This document shows positions 7,382 through 14,657 of a DNA stretch of 14,852 nt, piece by piece. Under the pieces are notes generated by a model. The model made no database searches. It saw only the letters and a program-made list of their open reading frames with translations, and was not told the origin of the DNA. A program made the translations under genes and the position numbers. Source of the DNA: DASYSA01 sp036003885 (lineage in GTDB: Bacteria > Acidobacteriota > Blastocatellia > UBA7656); assembly GCA_036003885.1 (NCBI GenBank), contig DASYSA010000380.1, forward strand, positions 1 to 14,852, written 5' to 3'. Within the stretch, counting starts at the first letter, position 1, and every line of letters begins with the position of its first letter.

Positions 7382-7533
7382 TTAACCATGCTGGACGCTG
7401 ACCTCACAGAGTCAGCTTCAAGATCGAGCACGGTGTGCCCCGCCGCGGACAATCTTGAGTATGAGCGTGTGTATTGCAATCAGCACAAAGGCCGGTTCAA
7501 CTGAAAGAATTCAAGCGCATTCCGACTAGTCGA
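7382..7533. other. Spacer within operon
   Basis: This 152-base gap between the pyruvyl transferase and the ligase is the longest inside the operon. It holds one small hairpin (GCTGAC at 7397-7402 with GTCAGC at 7411-7416, 8-base loop) without a T-run. A second promoter for the ligase and hydratase genes could lie here, but I see no convincing one. Confidence 0.4.
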
Positions 7534-9186
7534 ATGAACTTTGTCCAGAACATACTGCAGCGCCTGGGAAAGACGCCCGAGAGGCCGGTCCTCCAGGAGG
7601 TGCGGGCCGGACAGCTACAAGGCGCAACTTGCGGCGAGTTTTTGGACCTCGTGAAGTCTGCGCGCGCCTTCCTGAGAAATGCTGGGGTGAAGAAAGGTGA
7701 CCGCTGCGCCCTGCTGGCTCACAACGGCATTCGCTGGGCGGCGCTGGACCTGGCGATGATGGCCGAAGGCATACTGGTGGTTCCGCTCTATCCCAGGCAA
7801 GCACCCCTGGAACTTGTGGGCATGATGAAGGACTGCGGGCCTTCTCGAATATGTTGCGGAGATCACCAACTGGCGGACGCTGTAGCCGAGCACTGGCCGG
7901 AAGCACCGCGCATTCATCTGTTCGAAGAGATATTCGACTCAGGCGCCGACACGAAAAGCATCGAAGAGACTCCCATCGCTCTCTCGGACGATGACCCGGT
8001 CACAATCATCTATACATCGGGAACCTCGGGCGAACCCAAAGGGGTCGTCCTCAACGTTGGAAATCTCAACCATATGCTCGGGTGCACAAACTCCCGGCTC
8101 GATCTGTTGATGGGGCCGCGCGACGTGCCCGACCAGGTCTTTCACTATCTGCCTTTCTGTTTTGCCGGATCGTGGATTGTCCTGCTGACATGTTTGACGC
8201 GCAACAGCGTGCTTGCGCTGTCGACCGATCTGAACAAACTCGTGGATGAGATGCGCCTTGCTGGCCCCAACTATTTCCTCAACGTTCCCGCTTTGCTGGA
8301 GCGAGTTCGAGCGGGTATCGAAGACCAGTTGAAGAAGAAGGGGGGCTTCGGGCTTTCGATATATCAGAAGGGCAAAGCTGCCTGGTTTCGCACCGAGGCC
8401 GGTGAGGCGCGCGGACTGGACACTTTGTGGATGGGGCTGGCCAACACGATTGTATTTCCAGTGATCAAGAAGAAGCTGGGCACCGATTTGAAAGCGCTGA
8501 TTTGCGGCTCAGCCCCGCTTGCAAAAGAGACGCAGCTCTTCTTCAGGATGATCGGTCTCCCTGTGCTTCAGGTTTACGGCCTCACCGAGACCACTGCGAT
8601 ATGTACAATGGACCACCCGCATCAGGTAACACCCGGGCGAGTGGGTCCGGCAATCAACGGGATTGAGATGAAGCTGGGAGAAGGCGACGAGATCCTGGTT
8701 CGCGGGCCTAACATCTTTCCGGGTTACTGGAATCGCCCCGAGGAGACGGCGAAAGTACGGAGCAACGGGTGGTTTCACACCGGTGACCAGGGCGAGGTCG
8801 ACGACACCGGCAACTGGTCCGTCATTGGGAGGCTCAAGAATCTGATCATCCCCAGCTCGGGTCACAACATCGCTCCCGAACCGATAGAGGAGCTTGTCCT
8901 CAGGAATCTGCCCGGCGCGCAGCATGTCGTAGTCCTCGGCAACGGTCGAAGTTATCTGTCCGCGATCATCACCGGTGAGGTCAGGAGCGATCAGGTGGGA
9001 GCCGCGCTTGAAACGGTGAACGCGCAGTTGCCGCACTACAAGTGCATCCGGGCGGTTCATATCGACAATCAGCCATTCACCATCGAGAATGGGCTGTTAA
9101 CCGCCAACGGTAAATTGAAGCGCGATCTGATTGCGGCGAAATACAAAGAGCAGATCGAGCGCATGTACCAGGCAAAGAGGGTGTGA
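7534..9186 (+). CDS. Long-chain fatty acid-CoA ligase (AMP-binding)
   Basis: An ATP-dependent acyl-activating enzyme of the ANL superfamily, closest in look to bacterial FadD15-type long-chain acyl-CoA synthetases, 550 aa from ATG 7534. Motifs in order: P-loop YTSGTSGEPKG (160-170), ICGSAPL (323-329), VYGLTETTA (347-355), GWFHTGDQGE (412-421), IGRLKN (431-436) and the catalytic lysine Lys527 in TANGKLKRD. All core residues are present, so it should be active. The reading frame is open back to a TTG at 7474, which would add 20 residues. ATG 7534 begins where the family usually starts, but neither has a strong ribosome binding site. The hydratase follows 15 bases downstream. It probably supplies the acyl-CoA that the operon's reductases consume; an acyl-AMP product for an acyl carrier protein is the alternative. 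Confidence 0.92.
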   Translation: MNFVQNILQRLGKTPERPVLQEVRAGQLQGATCGEFLDLVKSARAFLRNAGVKKGDRCALLAHNGIRWAALDLAMMAEGILVVPLYPRQAPLELVGMMKDCGPSRICCGDHQLADAVAEHWPEAPRIHLFEEIFDSGADTKSIEETPIALSDDDPVTIIYTSGTSGEPKGVVLNVGNLNHMLGCTNSRLDLLMGPRDVPDQVFHYLPFCFAGSWIVLLTCLTRNSVLALSTDLNKLVDEMRLAGPNYFLNVPALLERVRAGIEDQLKKKGGFGLSIYQKGKAAWFRTEAGEARGLDTLWMGLANTIVFPVIKKKLGTDLKALICGSAPLAKETQLFFRMIGLPVLQVYGLTETTAICTMDHPHQVTPGRVGPAINGIEMKLGEGDEILVRGPNIFPGYWNRPEETAKVRSNGWFHTGDQGEVDDTGNWSVIGRLKNLIIPSSGHNIAPEPIEELVLRNLPGAQHVVVLGNGRSYLSAIITGEVRSDQVGAALETVNAQLPHYKCIRAVHIDNQPFTIENGLLTANGKLKRDLIAAKYKEQIERMYQAKRV

Positions 9187-9201
9187 AAGCCGGGGCCGGC
9201 A

Positions 9202-10005
9202 ATGCAAGACTTTAAAGGTAACGCGCTCTCCTGGGAGTTAAGCGGCGGTTGCATTGAGCTGGCGCTGCATCGCCTGCCCTGTAACGAGATCGGATCCGCA
9301 ACTCTCGAGGAGCTGGAGCAGTTCATCGACGCTCTTGAATCCCTGACCCCTCAAGCCCACGCTCTGATAATCCACAGCACTCTCAAGTGCGGCTTCAGCG
9401 CCGGGGCCGACCTGCGCGAACTCTACTACCGCTCTCAGGAAGTCGAAGGCGAAGAACGTATCGTCCGCCTCCGCGATTTTCTCGATCGCATTCATCGCGT
9501 GCTCAACACGCTGGACGCCCATCCCATCACGACAATTGCAGCCGTGAATGGGGTGGTGTTCGGGGGTGGCTTCGAGCTTGCCCTGGTTTGCGACCTGATA
9601 GTCGCCGACAAGATGGCTCGATTCTGCTTTCCCGAATTGAGACTTGGTTTGATTCCCGGGTTCGGCGGCATACCCCGGCTAAAGCGGGATCTCGGAAATG
9701 CTGTCGTGCGCGACTTATTGCTGACCGGCCGCAGTATCAACGCGGCTCGGGCTCATGCCGTTGGACTCGTCAGCCAGCTTGCGGGTGAAGGCGAAGCGCT
9801 TCGGCTGGCTCGCTCGACCGCAGCCCAAATCGGGAAGTTCGACTCCGTAACCGGCGCCTCAGCCAAACGCTTTATCAAACCGATTCCCTATGATGAACTG
9901 AACCATGAGATTGAAATCTTCTGCGAGTTATTCTCGAGGCCCGCAGTTGAAGCGGGTTTGCGCAAGTTTGTCGAAAGCACCGACGCTCAACCGTATCTGC
10001 CGTGA
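9202..10005 (+). CDS. Enoyl-CoA hydratase/isomerase family protein
   Basis: A crotonase-fold protein of 267 aa, the standard length. The oxyanion-hole segment FSAGADLREL is at residues 65-74. GGGFELALVCD (121-131) and FPELRLGLIPG (143-153) carry Glu125 and Glu145, which match in motif and 20-residue spacing the two catalytic glutamates of rat mitochondrial enoyl-CoA hydratase (144 and 164). Hydration/dehydration of an acyl-CoA is therefore likely, rather than the decarboxylase or isomerase variants that lack one. It starts 15 bases after the ligase gene, so the two are co-transcribed. No beta-ketothiolase or acyl-CoA dehydrogenase lies nearby, so this is not a full beta-oxidation operon. The stop codon forms the first bases of the heptamer hairpin downstream. 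Confidence 0.92.
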   Translation: MQDFKGNALSWELSGGCIELALHRLPCNEIGSATLEELEQFIDALESLTPQAHALIIHSTLKCGFSAGADLRELYYRSQEVEGEERIVRLRDFLDRIHRVLNTLDAHPITTIAAVNGVVFGGGFELALVCDLIVADKMARFCFPELRLGLIPGFGGIPRLKRDLGNAVVRDLLLTGRSINAARAHAVGLVSQLAGEGEALRLARSTAAQIGKFDSVTGASAKRFIKPIPYDELNHEIEIFCELFSRPAVEAGLRKFVESTDAQPYLP

Positions 10006-10078
10006 GAATTTCGAATTGCGAATTTCGAATTGCGAATTGTAAAATTCGAAATCCGCAATTCGAAATTCGAAATTCTCA
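10003..10078. repeat. Heptamer inverted repeat after hydratase gene
   Basis: GAATTTC and GAATTGC units follow each other at 7-base spacing and then recur in inverted order. The ends are a perfect 15-base inverted repeat: TGAGAATTTCGAATT at 10003-10017 and its complement at 10064-10078. Pairing continues inward with a few mismatches, giving one long hairpin. The leading TGA is the stop codon of the hydratase gene. It is AT-rich and has no T-run after the stem, so terminator function is possible but not shown. The same word family recurs at 13857-13927. Confidence 0.93.
10016..10045 (+). promoter_or_regulatory. Possible promoter inside the repeat
   Basis: Within the hairpin, TTGCGA (10016-10021) is 18 bases from TAAAAT (10040-10045), partial matches to -35 and -10. 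Only 41 bases separate the repeat from the next start codon, so a promoter for that gene must lie in or overlap the repeat, or the gene is read from upstream. Weak evidence. Confidence 0.25.
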
Positions 10079-10118
10079 GGCTGGGCACTGAACCCTCAAA
10101 TCGTTGATTGGAGTAACC

Positions 10119-12044
10119 ATGAAGCATCGTCGTCTTGTCGCTCCATTCCTCCTCGCTGTCGCCGTGTCTGCTCTTCTGGCTCAACCCGCATGGGCTAAGG
10201 ACAAGTGGATCAATCTCACGACCAGGAACTTCAACATCGTCAGCAATGCGGACGAACACGACACTCGAGAGCTGGCTCAGAAGCTCGAGCAGTTCAGGTT
10301 TATCTTCTCGCAGCTGTTCAACATTAAGGCTGCCGACACGGTGCCGGTCACAGTTATGGTCTTCAAGAGCGACGGTGCGTTCACTCCGTATAAGCCGCTC
10401 TACAATGGCAAACCCAAAAACATTGCCGGCTACTTTCAGCAGGGCAGAGATGAAAATGTGATTGCGCTCAACATCGCGGGCAATGAATTGCGCCCGATGG
10501 CCGTGATCTTTCACGAGTACACTCACCTGCTGACGAGTTTCTCGGTCCGCGAGTGGCCGGCGTGGTTGAGCGAGGGCATGGCGGAACTCTACTCCACCTT
10601 CGACGTGAAGAAGAATGAGGTGACGCTGGGGATCCCGGTATCGAGTCACGTTTTTCTGCTTCGCGAAAACAGACTCATGCCGCTGGGGGGATTGTTCAGC
10701 GTGGATCACAAGTCCCCTGAGTATAACGAGGGGAAGAAGCAGGGCATCTTCTACGCCCAGTCGTGGGCCCTTGCTCACTATCTCATGTTTGGGGACAAGA
10801 GCGTGCGCCAGCCGCAACTCGTAAAATTTGTTGACCTGCTTATGTCGGGTGTTAGCTGTGACGAGGCTTTCCGCGAGGCCTTGAAGACCGACTTCGCCTC
10901 GATCGAGAAGGAGCTGCGCCGCTACGTGGGCAACGACAAGTATAACGGTACGATCTACACGCTCGCGAGCACTCAGGTTGAGACGGAGATGACCGTGCGG
11001 CCGCTCGACGACGCCGAAGTCCAGTTCTACCTTGGCAACCTGTTGTTCCGCACGCGACGTATTGACGAGGCGGAAGCCTATTTCAAGAAGGCGGCCGATC
11101 TCGATTCGACCCTCGCGCGACCCTATGAGGGACTCGGGTTCCTTGCGATTGAACGCAAGCGATACGCTGAAGCGAAGGAGTATTTCAAGAAGGCCATCCA
11201 AAACGGGTCTAAGAATCACCTGGCGCACTATCACTACGCGGATGCTCTCCGGCACGACGGAATGGAGAGCTCGATCGGTCTTATCTCCAGTCTGAGCCCC
11301 GACCAGGTCAAAACGATAGTCGAGGAACTGAAGACATCGATCAGGCTCATGCCCACTTTCGCGTACTCGTACGAGCTACTGGGCTTTGTTCGGCTCGAGA
11401 CATCTGAAAATCTGGAGGAGGGCGCGCAAATGCTGAAAGAGGCGCTGCGTCTTGAGCCGCAGAACAAGCACTTCGCGCTCTCGCTCGCGCAGATTCAGGT
11501 GCGAATGCAGGACTATGCTGCAGCGAAGAAGACGCTCGAGCCGCTGCTTGCCTCCGAGGATGACTCGTCGGTGAAGACCGCTGCCGCCTCGATGGCCAGT
11601 TTCATAGACGCCCGCAATCGGCCTCTCGCTGAGTCGTCGACCGGCTCAGAAACGTCTTCGGCTGCCGTGGAACCCGCTGAGGCTCCGCGGCTGATTCGGC
11701 GTGGCGAGGAGAATAAGAGCGAATCGCCGGGGAAGGAAGTTGCGGCCTCGGAGGGTCCAACCGCCAGGCCCAGCGTCAGAATTGAAGGAGCAGAAATCCT
11801 GGGCGGCGTGCTCGCTGCCATTGAATGTGGGGATGGAATGACTTTGGTTTTCAGGGCTCGAGATAAGCTGCTGCGTTTTACGGTACGTGATGTAACTACG
11901 CTTCAGGTTTACAGTCAGGATCCTGAGTTCAAGGGCAGCATCGGATGCGGGCCCATCAATCTCAAGGCGTATGTCTATTTCAAGGCGCTCCCTGGCCAGA
12001 CCCGCTTCGATGGCGATGCTGTCGGAGTCGAGTTGGCTAAATAG
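10119..12044 (+). CDS. Exported HExxH peptidase-like TPR protein
   Basis: A 641-aa secreted protein of Peptidase-MA-like/DUF1570-like architecture. ATG 10119 has GGAG five bases upstream; an in-frame TTG at 10104 is less likely. Residues 1-26 are a Sec signal peptide with an AWA cleavage site before KDKW. The zinc-peptidase motif HEYTH is at 132-136, with WLSEGMAELY (150-158) supplying the probable third ligand, Glu152 or Glu156. Residues 298-470 carry about four TPR-like helical pairs (for example FYLGNLLFRTRRIDEAEAYF and AKEYFKKAI). A Ser/Glu-rich linker (about 503-552) leads to a beta-rich C-terminal domain (553-641, with Cys570 and Cys610) that I cannot name. Probably periplasmic or envelope-associated; substrate unknown. 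It has its own leader after the heptamer repeat, so co-transcription with the lipid operon is uncertain. Convergent with the MFS exporter. Confidence 0.85.
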   Translation: MKHRRLVAPFLLAVAVSALLAQPAWAKDKWINLTTRNFNIVSNADEHDTRELAQKLEQFRFIFSQLFNIKAADTVPVTVMVFKSDGAFTPYKPLYNGKPKNIAGYFQQGRDENVIALNIAGNELRPMAVIFHEYTHLLTSFSVREWPAWLSEGMAELYSTFDVKKNEVTLGIPVSSHVFLLRENRLMPLGGLFSVDHKSPEYNEGKKQGIFYAQSWALAHYLMFGDKSVRQPQLVKFVDLLMSGVSCDEAFREALKTDFASIEKELRRYVGNDKYNGTIYTLASTQVETEMTVRPLDDAEVQFYLGNLLFRTRRIDEAEAYFKKAADLDSTLARPYEGLGFLAIERKRYAEAKEYFKKAIQNGSKNHLAHYHYADALRHDGMESSIGLISSLSPDQVKTIVEELKTSIRLMPTFAYSYELLGFVRLETSENLEEGAQMLKEALRLEPQNKHFALSLAQIQVRMQDYAAAKKTLEPLLASEDDSSVKTAAASMASFIDARNRPLAESSTGSETSSAAVEPAEAPRLIRRGEENKSESPGKEVAASEGPTARPSVRIEGAEILGGVLAAIECGDGMTLVFRARDKLLRFTVRDVTTLQVYSQDPEFKGSIGCGPINLKAYVYFKALPGQTRFDGDAVGVELAK

Positions 12045-12117
12045 TCATTTGTCATTTGTCACTGGTCATTGGCTACGGTCTGGATGTCCGGTGGACAAAT
12101 GACCAATGACAAATGAC
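12044..12117. repeat. Heptamer inverted repeat between convergent genes
   Basis: GTCATTT, GTCACTG and GTCATTG units run at 7-base spacing, then recur inverted. GTCATTTGTCATT (12044-12056) pairs perfectly with 12105-12117. It starts on the last base of the TPR protein stop codon and ends three bases before the MFS stop codon, filling the whole intergenic space. It could act as a shared 3' hairpin for both transcripts. Confidence 0.92.
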
Positions 12118-12120
12118 AAC

Positions 12121-13794
12121 TCAGTCTCCCTCCACCGCCACGGGTTCATGCTCAGCGTCCAGAGTCGTCATCTCGGCCATCAACAGTTGCTCGCACTCGC
12201 CCGCTGAACTTGCCACGTGAGGATGTTCAGCGGCGGCGGTCTTAATTCCAACCTGACGTGCAGGTAGCCAGAAGCCGGAAACCAGTGCCAGGCCCGCTAA
12301 TCCGACTCCGACCAGAAACACGTTGTGCAAGGCGCCGCTCATCGCGCTCTGCATTGATTGCAAGAGTGCGGCCGGAAGAGTCGCTCGTGCCGCCGGGTCG
12401 ATCAACGCGCTTGGGTTGTGCACGACCGCGGCGACTTCGGCTGCCGGAAGGCCGCTTGTCTTCTGGATGTCCGCGAGGTGCATGTTGAGGCTGATGCTCA
12501 GCACCGCTCCCATAACCGCAACACCAACGGCGCCCCCGATCGAACGCGAGAATTGATTCAGCGAGGTCGCTATGCCGAGCTGGTCACGCTCGACTGAGTT
12601 CTGTACCGTGATCAGCAGCGCAAGAACCACGAGTCCCATCCCGGAGCCGATCAACGCCATGTCGGCCAGCAATAACCATCGCGGCGTCCCCCCGCCGAAC
12701 TGTGACAGGATAGCGAACCCAAGCGCCAGGACAGTCAGGCCGGCGATTACCGTCGGGCGATAACCAACCTTGAGCATCAATCGCCCGCCCACAATTGCGA
12801 GCGACACCCACCCGAGCAAGAGTGGAGTGAGCACCGAACCGGCTTGACTGGCTGTTCCTCCCAGCGTTCCCTGAACGAAGAGAGGTATGAAGGTGATCGC
12901 TCCGAACATAGCCGCCCCGACAAGGAACGAGGTGGCCGAACTCGCGCTCACCATCCGATTGCGAAAGATCGAGAGCGGCACGATCGGCTCTTTCGCTCGG
13001 CGCTCCGCACGAATGAACAGAGCCCCAAAGACAACCGCGCCTGCTGCGGGAAGGAACAGAACGGGACTCGTCCAGCCTGGCGAAGTGCCCGCTTCCACCA
13101 GCGCCACAAGCAGGAGAGACACGGAAATTGTCATCCATAGCGCTCCCGCAAAGTCGATGACCGGATGCCCTTCGCGCTTTGGTTCCTTCAGCGCAATGCC
13201 GACGACTATGGCCGCCGCCAGGCCAAACGGAATGTTAATGTAGAAGACCCAGCGCCACGAGAACTGGTCGGTGATGATGCCACCTGCGAGCGGACCCAAA
13301 ATCGACGCCAGACCCCACACTCCGCTGAACAGACCCTGAATGCGGGCGCGTTCGGACATCGTGAAGATGTCGCCGTTGATTGTCAGGCTGAGTGGAATCA
13401 GCGCCCCTGCACCCAACCCCTGCACCGCGCGAAAAATAATGAGTTGAGTGATCGATTGCGAGGCGCCCGAAAGCGCGGAGCCTGCCAGGAACAGCGCCAC
13501 GCCGATCAGGTAGAGAGGCCGCCTTCCGTAGAGGTCCGACAACCGTCCCCACACCGGCACGGTGACCGTCGAGGCGAGAAGAAAAGCCGAGAAGACCCAG
13601 CTATAGCGATCGAGCCCGCGGAGCTCTCCGATGATCGTAGGCATCGCGGTCCCGACTACCGTGGCTTCGAGCGCGGCGAGAAACATTCCGAGCAGGATGC
13701 CTGCCGTGACAACCCAGCGCCTTCGACGCGAGAGAATTACATGAGGCCGCTCTTCAGCTACCGCTTCGGTCCCGGTTCGGTCTGATTGACTCAT
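12121..13794 (-). CDS. MFS drug exporter, DHA2 (EmrB/QacA) type, 14 TM
   Basis: A proton-driven efflux transporter of the major facilitator superfamily, 557 aa, in the inner membrane. Hydrophobic segments fit 14 TM helices from about residue 27 to 511. Helix 1 carries LEATVVGTAMPTI (42-54), the family's D1-type motif with Glu in place of the more usual Asp. Motif A is GRLSDLYGRRPL (83-94), RAVQGLGAGAL near 122-132 is motif B with its Arg, and LGPLAGGIITD (166-176) is the antiporter motif C. A long loop (about 432-477) lies before the last helices, usual for DHA2. The C-terminal tail is acidic. Start ATG 13794; no strong ribosome binding site. No TetR- or MarR-type regulator lies beside it, so the substrate cannot be guessed. 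A TATAAT box lies 45 bases upstream. Confidence 0.94.
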   Translation of the reverse strand: MSQSDRTGTEAVAEERPHVILSRRRRWVVTAGILLGMFLAALEATVVGTAMPTIIGELRGLDRYSWVFSAFLLASTVTVPVWGRLSDLYGRRPLYLIGVALFLAGSALSGASQSITQLIIFRAVQGLGAGALIPLSLTINGDIFTMSERARIQGLFSGVWGLASILGPLAGGIITDQFSWRWVFYINIPFGLAAAIVVGIALKEPKREGHPVIDFAGALWMTISVSLLLVALVEAGTSPGWTSPVLFLPAAGAVVFGALFIRAERRAKEPIVPLSIFRNRMVSASSATSFLVGAAMFGAITFIPLFVQGTLGGTASQAGSVLTPLLLGWVSLAIVGGRLMLKVGYRPTVIAGLTVLALGFAILSQFGGGTPRWLLLADMALIGSGMGLVVLALLITVQNSVERDQLGIATSLNQFSRSIGGAVGVAVMGAVLSISLNMHLADIQKTSGLPAAEVAAVVHNPSALIDPAARATLPAALLQSMQSAMSGALHNVFLVGVGLAGLALVSGFWLPARQVGIKTAAAEHPHVASSAGECEQLLMAEMTTLDAEHEPVAVEGD

Positions 13795-13838
13795 CGGCTG
13801 TGGAAGAAACCACCCTTCCCTAAAAATCCAAAGAGATC

Positions 13839-13866
13839 ATTATACTCGGCAGCAGTGAATTGCGAA
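13839..13866 (-). promoter_or_regulatory. Candidate promoter of MFS exporter gene
   Basis: On the minus strand TATAAT (13839-13844) is a perfect -10 box. TTCGCA (13861-13866), 16 bases upstream, is a four-of-six -35 that lies inside the neighbouring heptamer repeat. The leader would be about 40 bases. The -10 match and position are good; the -35 is weak. Confidence 0.5.
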
Positions 13867-13927
13867 TTTCGAATTTCGAATTTCGAATTTGCAAAACTTC
13901 AATTTCGAAATTCGCAATTCGAAATTC
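13857..13927. repeat. Heptamer inverted repeat, second GAATTTC copy
   Basis: GAATTGC followed by GAATTTC units at 7-base spacing, then the same words inverted. Positions 13864-13887 pair with 13904-13927 over 24 bases with a single mismatch, around a 16-base loop. It begins 62 bases upstream of the MFS start and ends nine bases from the stop codon of the zinc ribbon gene. Same word family as 10003-10078. Confidence 0.93.
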
Positions 13928-13936
13928 TGTGTGGCC

Positions 13937-14152
13937 TCACGGTTCGTTCGCTTCACTCGTACGAATGACTTTCAACTCGGTCTTCTCGAGCGAGATGGTC
14001 ACATCTTCCTTACAGACCGGGCAGCGGGTTCGGTGGGATCTGCGACCCTTGCCTGCGCGAATGCTCAAGATGGCGCCGCAAAGAGGGCATTCAACGTCGA
14101 TGTGGCTTTCATAATCCAGCTCATCTTCTGAAATGTACCGCCGCTTCGGCAT
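13937..14152 (-). CDS. Small zinc ribbon protein, 71 aa
   Basis: A short protein with two Cys pairs, CPLCG (residues 22-26) and CPVCK (44-48), separated by a basic stretch (RAGKGRRSHRTR). This is the spacing of a single rubredoxin-like zinc ribbon. The N-terminus is acidic (SEDELDYESHIDVE). Such proteins can bind nucleic acid or a protein partner, but nothing here fixes the role. It lies 66 bases downstream of the rhodanese gene on the same strand and may share its transcript. The ATG at 14152 has only a weak purine-rich site upstream. The clean Cys pattern makes a real gene likely. Confidence 0.8.
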   Translation of the reverse strand: MPKRRYISEDELDYESHIDVECPLCGAILSIRAGKGRRSHRTRCPVCKEDVTISLEKTELKVIRTSEANEP

Positions 14153-14218
14153 CGCATTGATCTCGCCGTCTTATTCAGCTCTTACGAACGACCAGCCGAT
14201 CAGCCGCCGGATCACTCG

Positions 14219-14590
14219 TCAGTCCACCTCCGTCGGGTAGTGCAGCTCGCACCAGCGCTTCCACCCGCCGTCCATCGAGACTGGATTTTTGTAGCCCATC
14301 TTTTGAAGCGCCTCCGCAACAAGAGCGGAACGAAAGCCGCCGCCGCAATACAGGATGATCTCGGCGTCGTGGTCTGGAATGGCTTTCTCGACGTCGCGCT
14401 CGATTATGCCCTTGCCCAGGTGGATCGCTCCGGCGGCATGGCCCTTTTGCCACTCGTTGTCTTCGCGGACGTCGACGAAGATGATAGTCTCGCCTGCCTG
14501 TTGTCGGGCGCGCACCAGTTCGGGTGTTGTTTCCCGTATGTGGCTCTTGGCATCATTGACCAGCTTCAAAAATCCTTTCGCATGTTCCAT
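14219..14590 (-). CDS. Single-domain rhodanese-like sulfurtransferase
   Basis: A 123-aa protein with one rhodanese domain. The DVREDNEWQKGH block is at residues 40-51, HLGKGIIERDVE follows at 57-68, and the active-site loop CGGGFRS is at 82-88 with Cys82 as the persulfide carrier, followed by the MDGGWKRW block (104-111). Single-domain rhodaneses of this kind move sulfur from thiosulfate or a protein persulfide to acceptors in the cytoplasm; the partner is not evident. No signal peptide. The start ATG at 14590 is preceded on the minus strand by GCGAGGCG at suitable spacing. Upstream lies a candidate promoter; downstream is the zinc ribbon gene, probably in the same transcript. Confidence 0.93.
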   Translation of the reverse strand: MEHAKGFLKLVNDAKSHIRETTPELVRARQQAGETIIFVDVREDNEWQKGHAAGAIHLGKGIIERDVEKAIPDHDAEIILYCGGGFRSALVAEALQKMGYKNPVSMDGGWKRWCELHYPTEVD

Positions 14591-14628
14591 CGTTCGCCTC
14601 GCTAAGAATGTGATGAGAGAGAATGGTT

Positions 14629-14657
14629 ATGATAACGAAGCAATGATGTCCTAGCAA
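14629..14657 (-). promoter_or_regulatory. Candidate promoter of rhodanese gene
   Basis: On the minus strand, TTGCTA (14652-14657) is 17 bases from TATCAT (14629-14634), four and five matches to the sigma-70-type boxes. The leader would be about 32 bases, ending in the GAGG ribosome binding site. Spacing and position are right. Confidence 0.45.

Noticed and set aside
7397..7416. Hairpin after the pyruvyl transferase as a terminator
   Set aside because: Only a six-base stem with an eight-base loop and no T-run. It would also split an operon whose genes seem to work together.
7388..7504. 38-codon open frame in the spacer between pyruvyl transferase and ligase
   Set aside because: It starts with ATG, but there is no ribosome binding site, no recognisable feature, and it overlaps the open extension of the ligase frame. 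Too weak to call.
7534..10005. Ligase plus hydratase as a DSF signal (rpfB/rpfF-like) pair
   Set aside because: The hydratase has the canonical length and GGGFELALVCD/FPELRLGLIPG motifs of ordinary enoyl-CoA hydratases. No RpfC/RpfG-type sensor or regulator is near, and the pair sits with acyl reductases.
2464..10005. The operon as a beta-oxidation operon
   Set aside because: No thiolase, acyl-CoA dehydrogenase or 3-hydroxyacyl-CoA dehydrogenase is present, while two acyl reductases and a pyruvyl transferase are.
10003..10078. Repeat arrays as CRISPR
   Set aside because: Units are 7 bases, contiguous and inverted, with no spacers of 30-40 bases and no cas genes.
9987..11255. Long minus-strand open frame (422 codons) opposite the TPR protein and repeat
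   Set aside because: It is antisense to a clear signal-peptide/HExxH/TPR gene, and its C-terminal end is translated heptamer repeat. No family motifs are seen; it is a GC-rich shadow frame.
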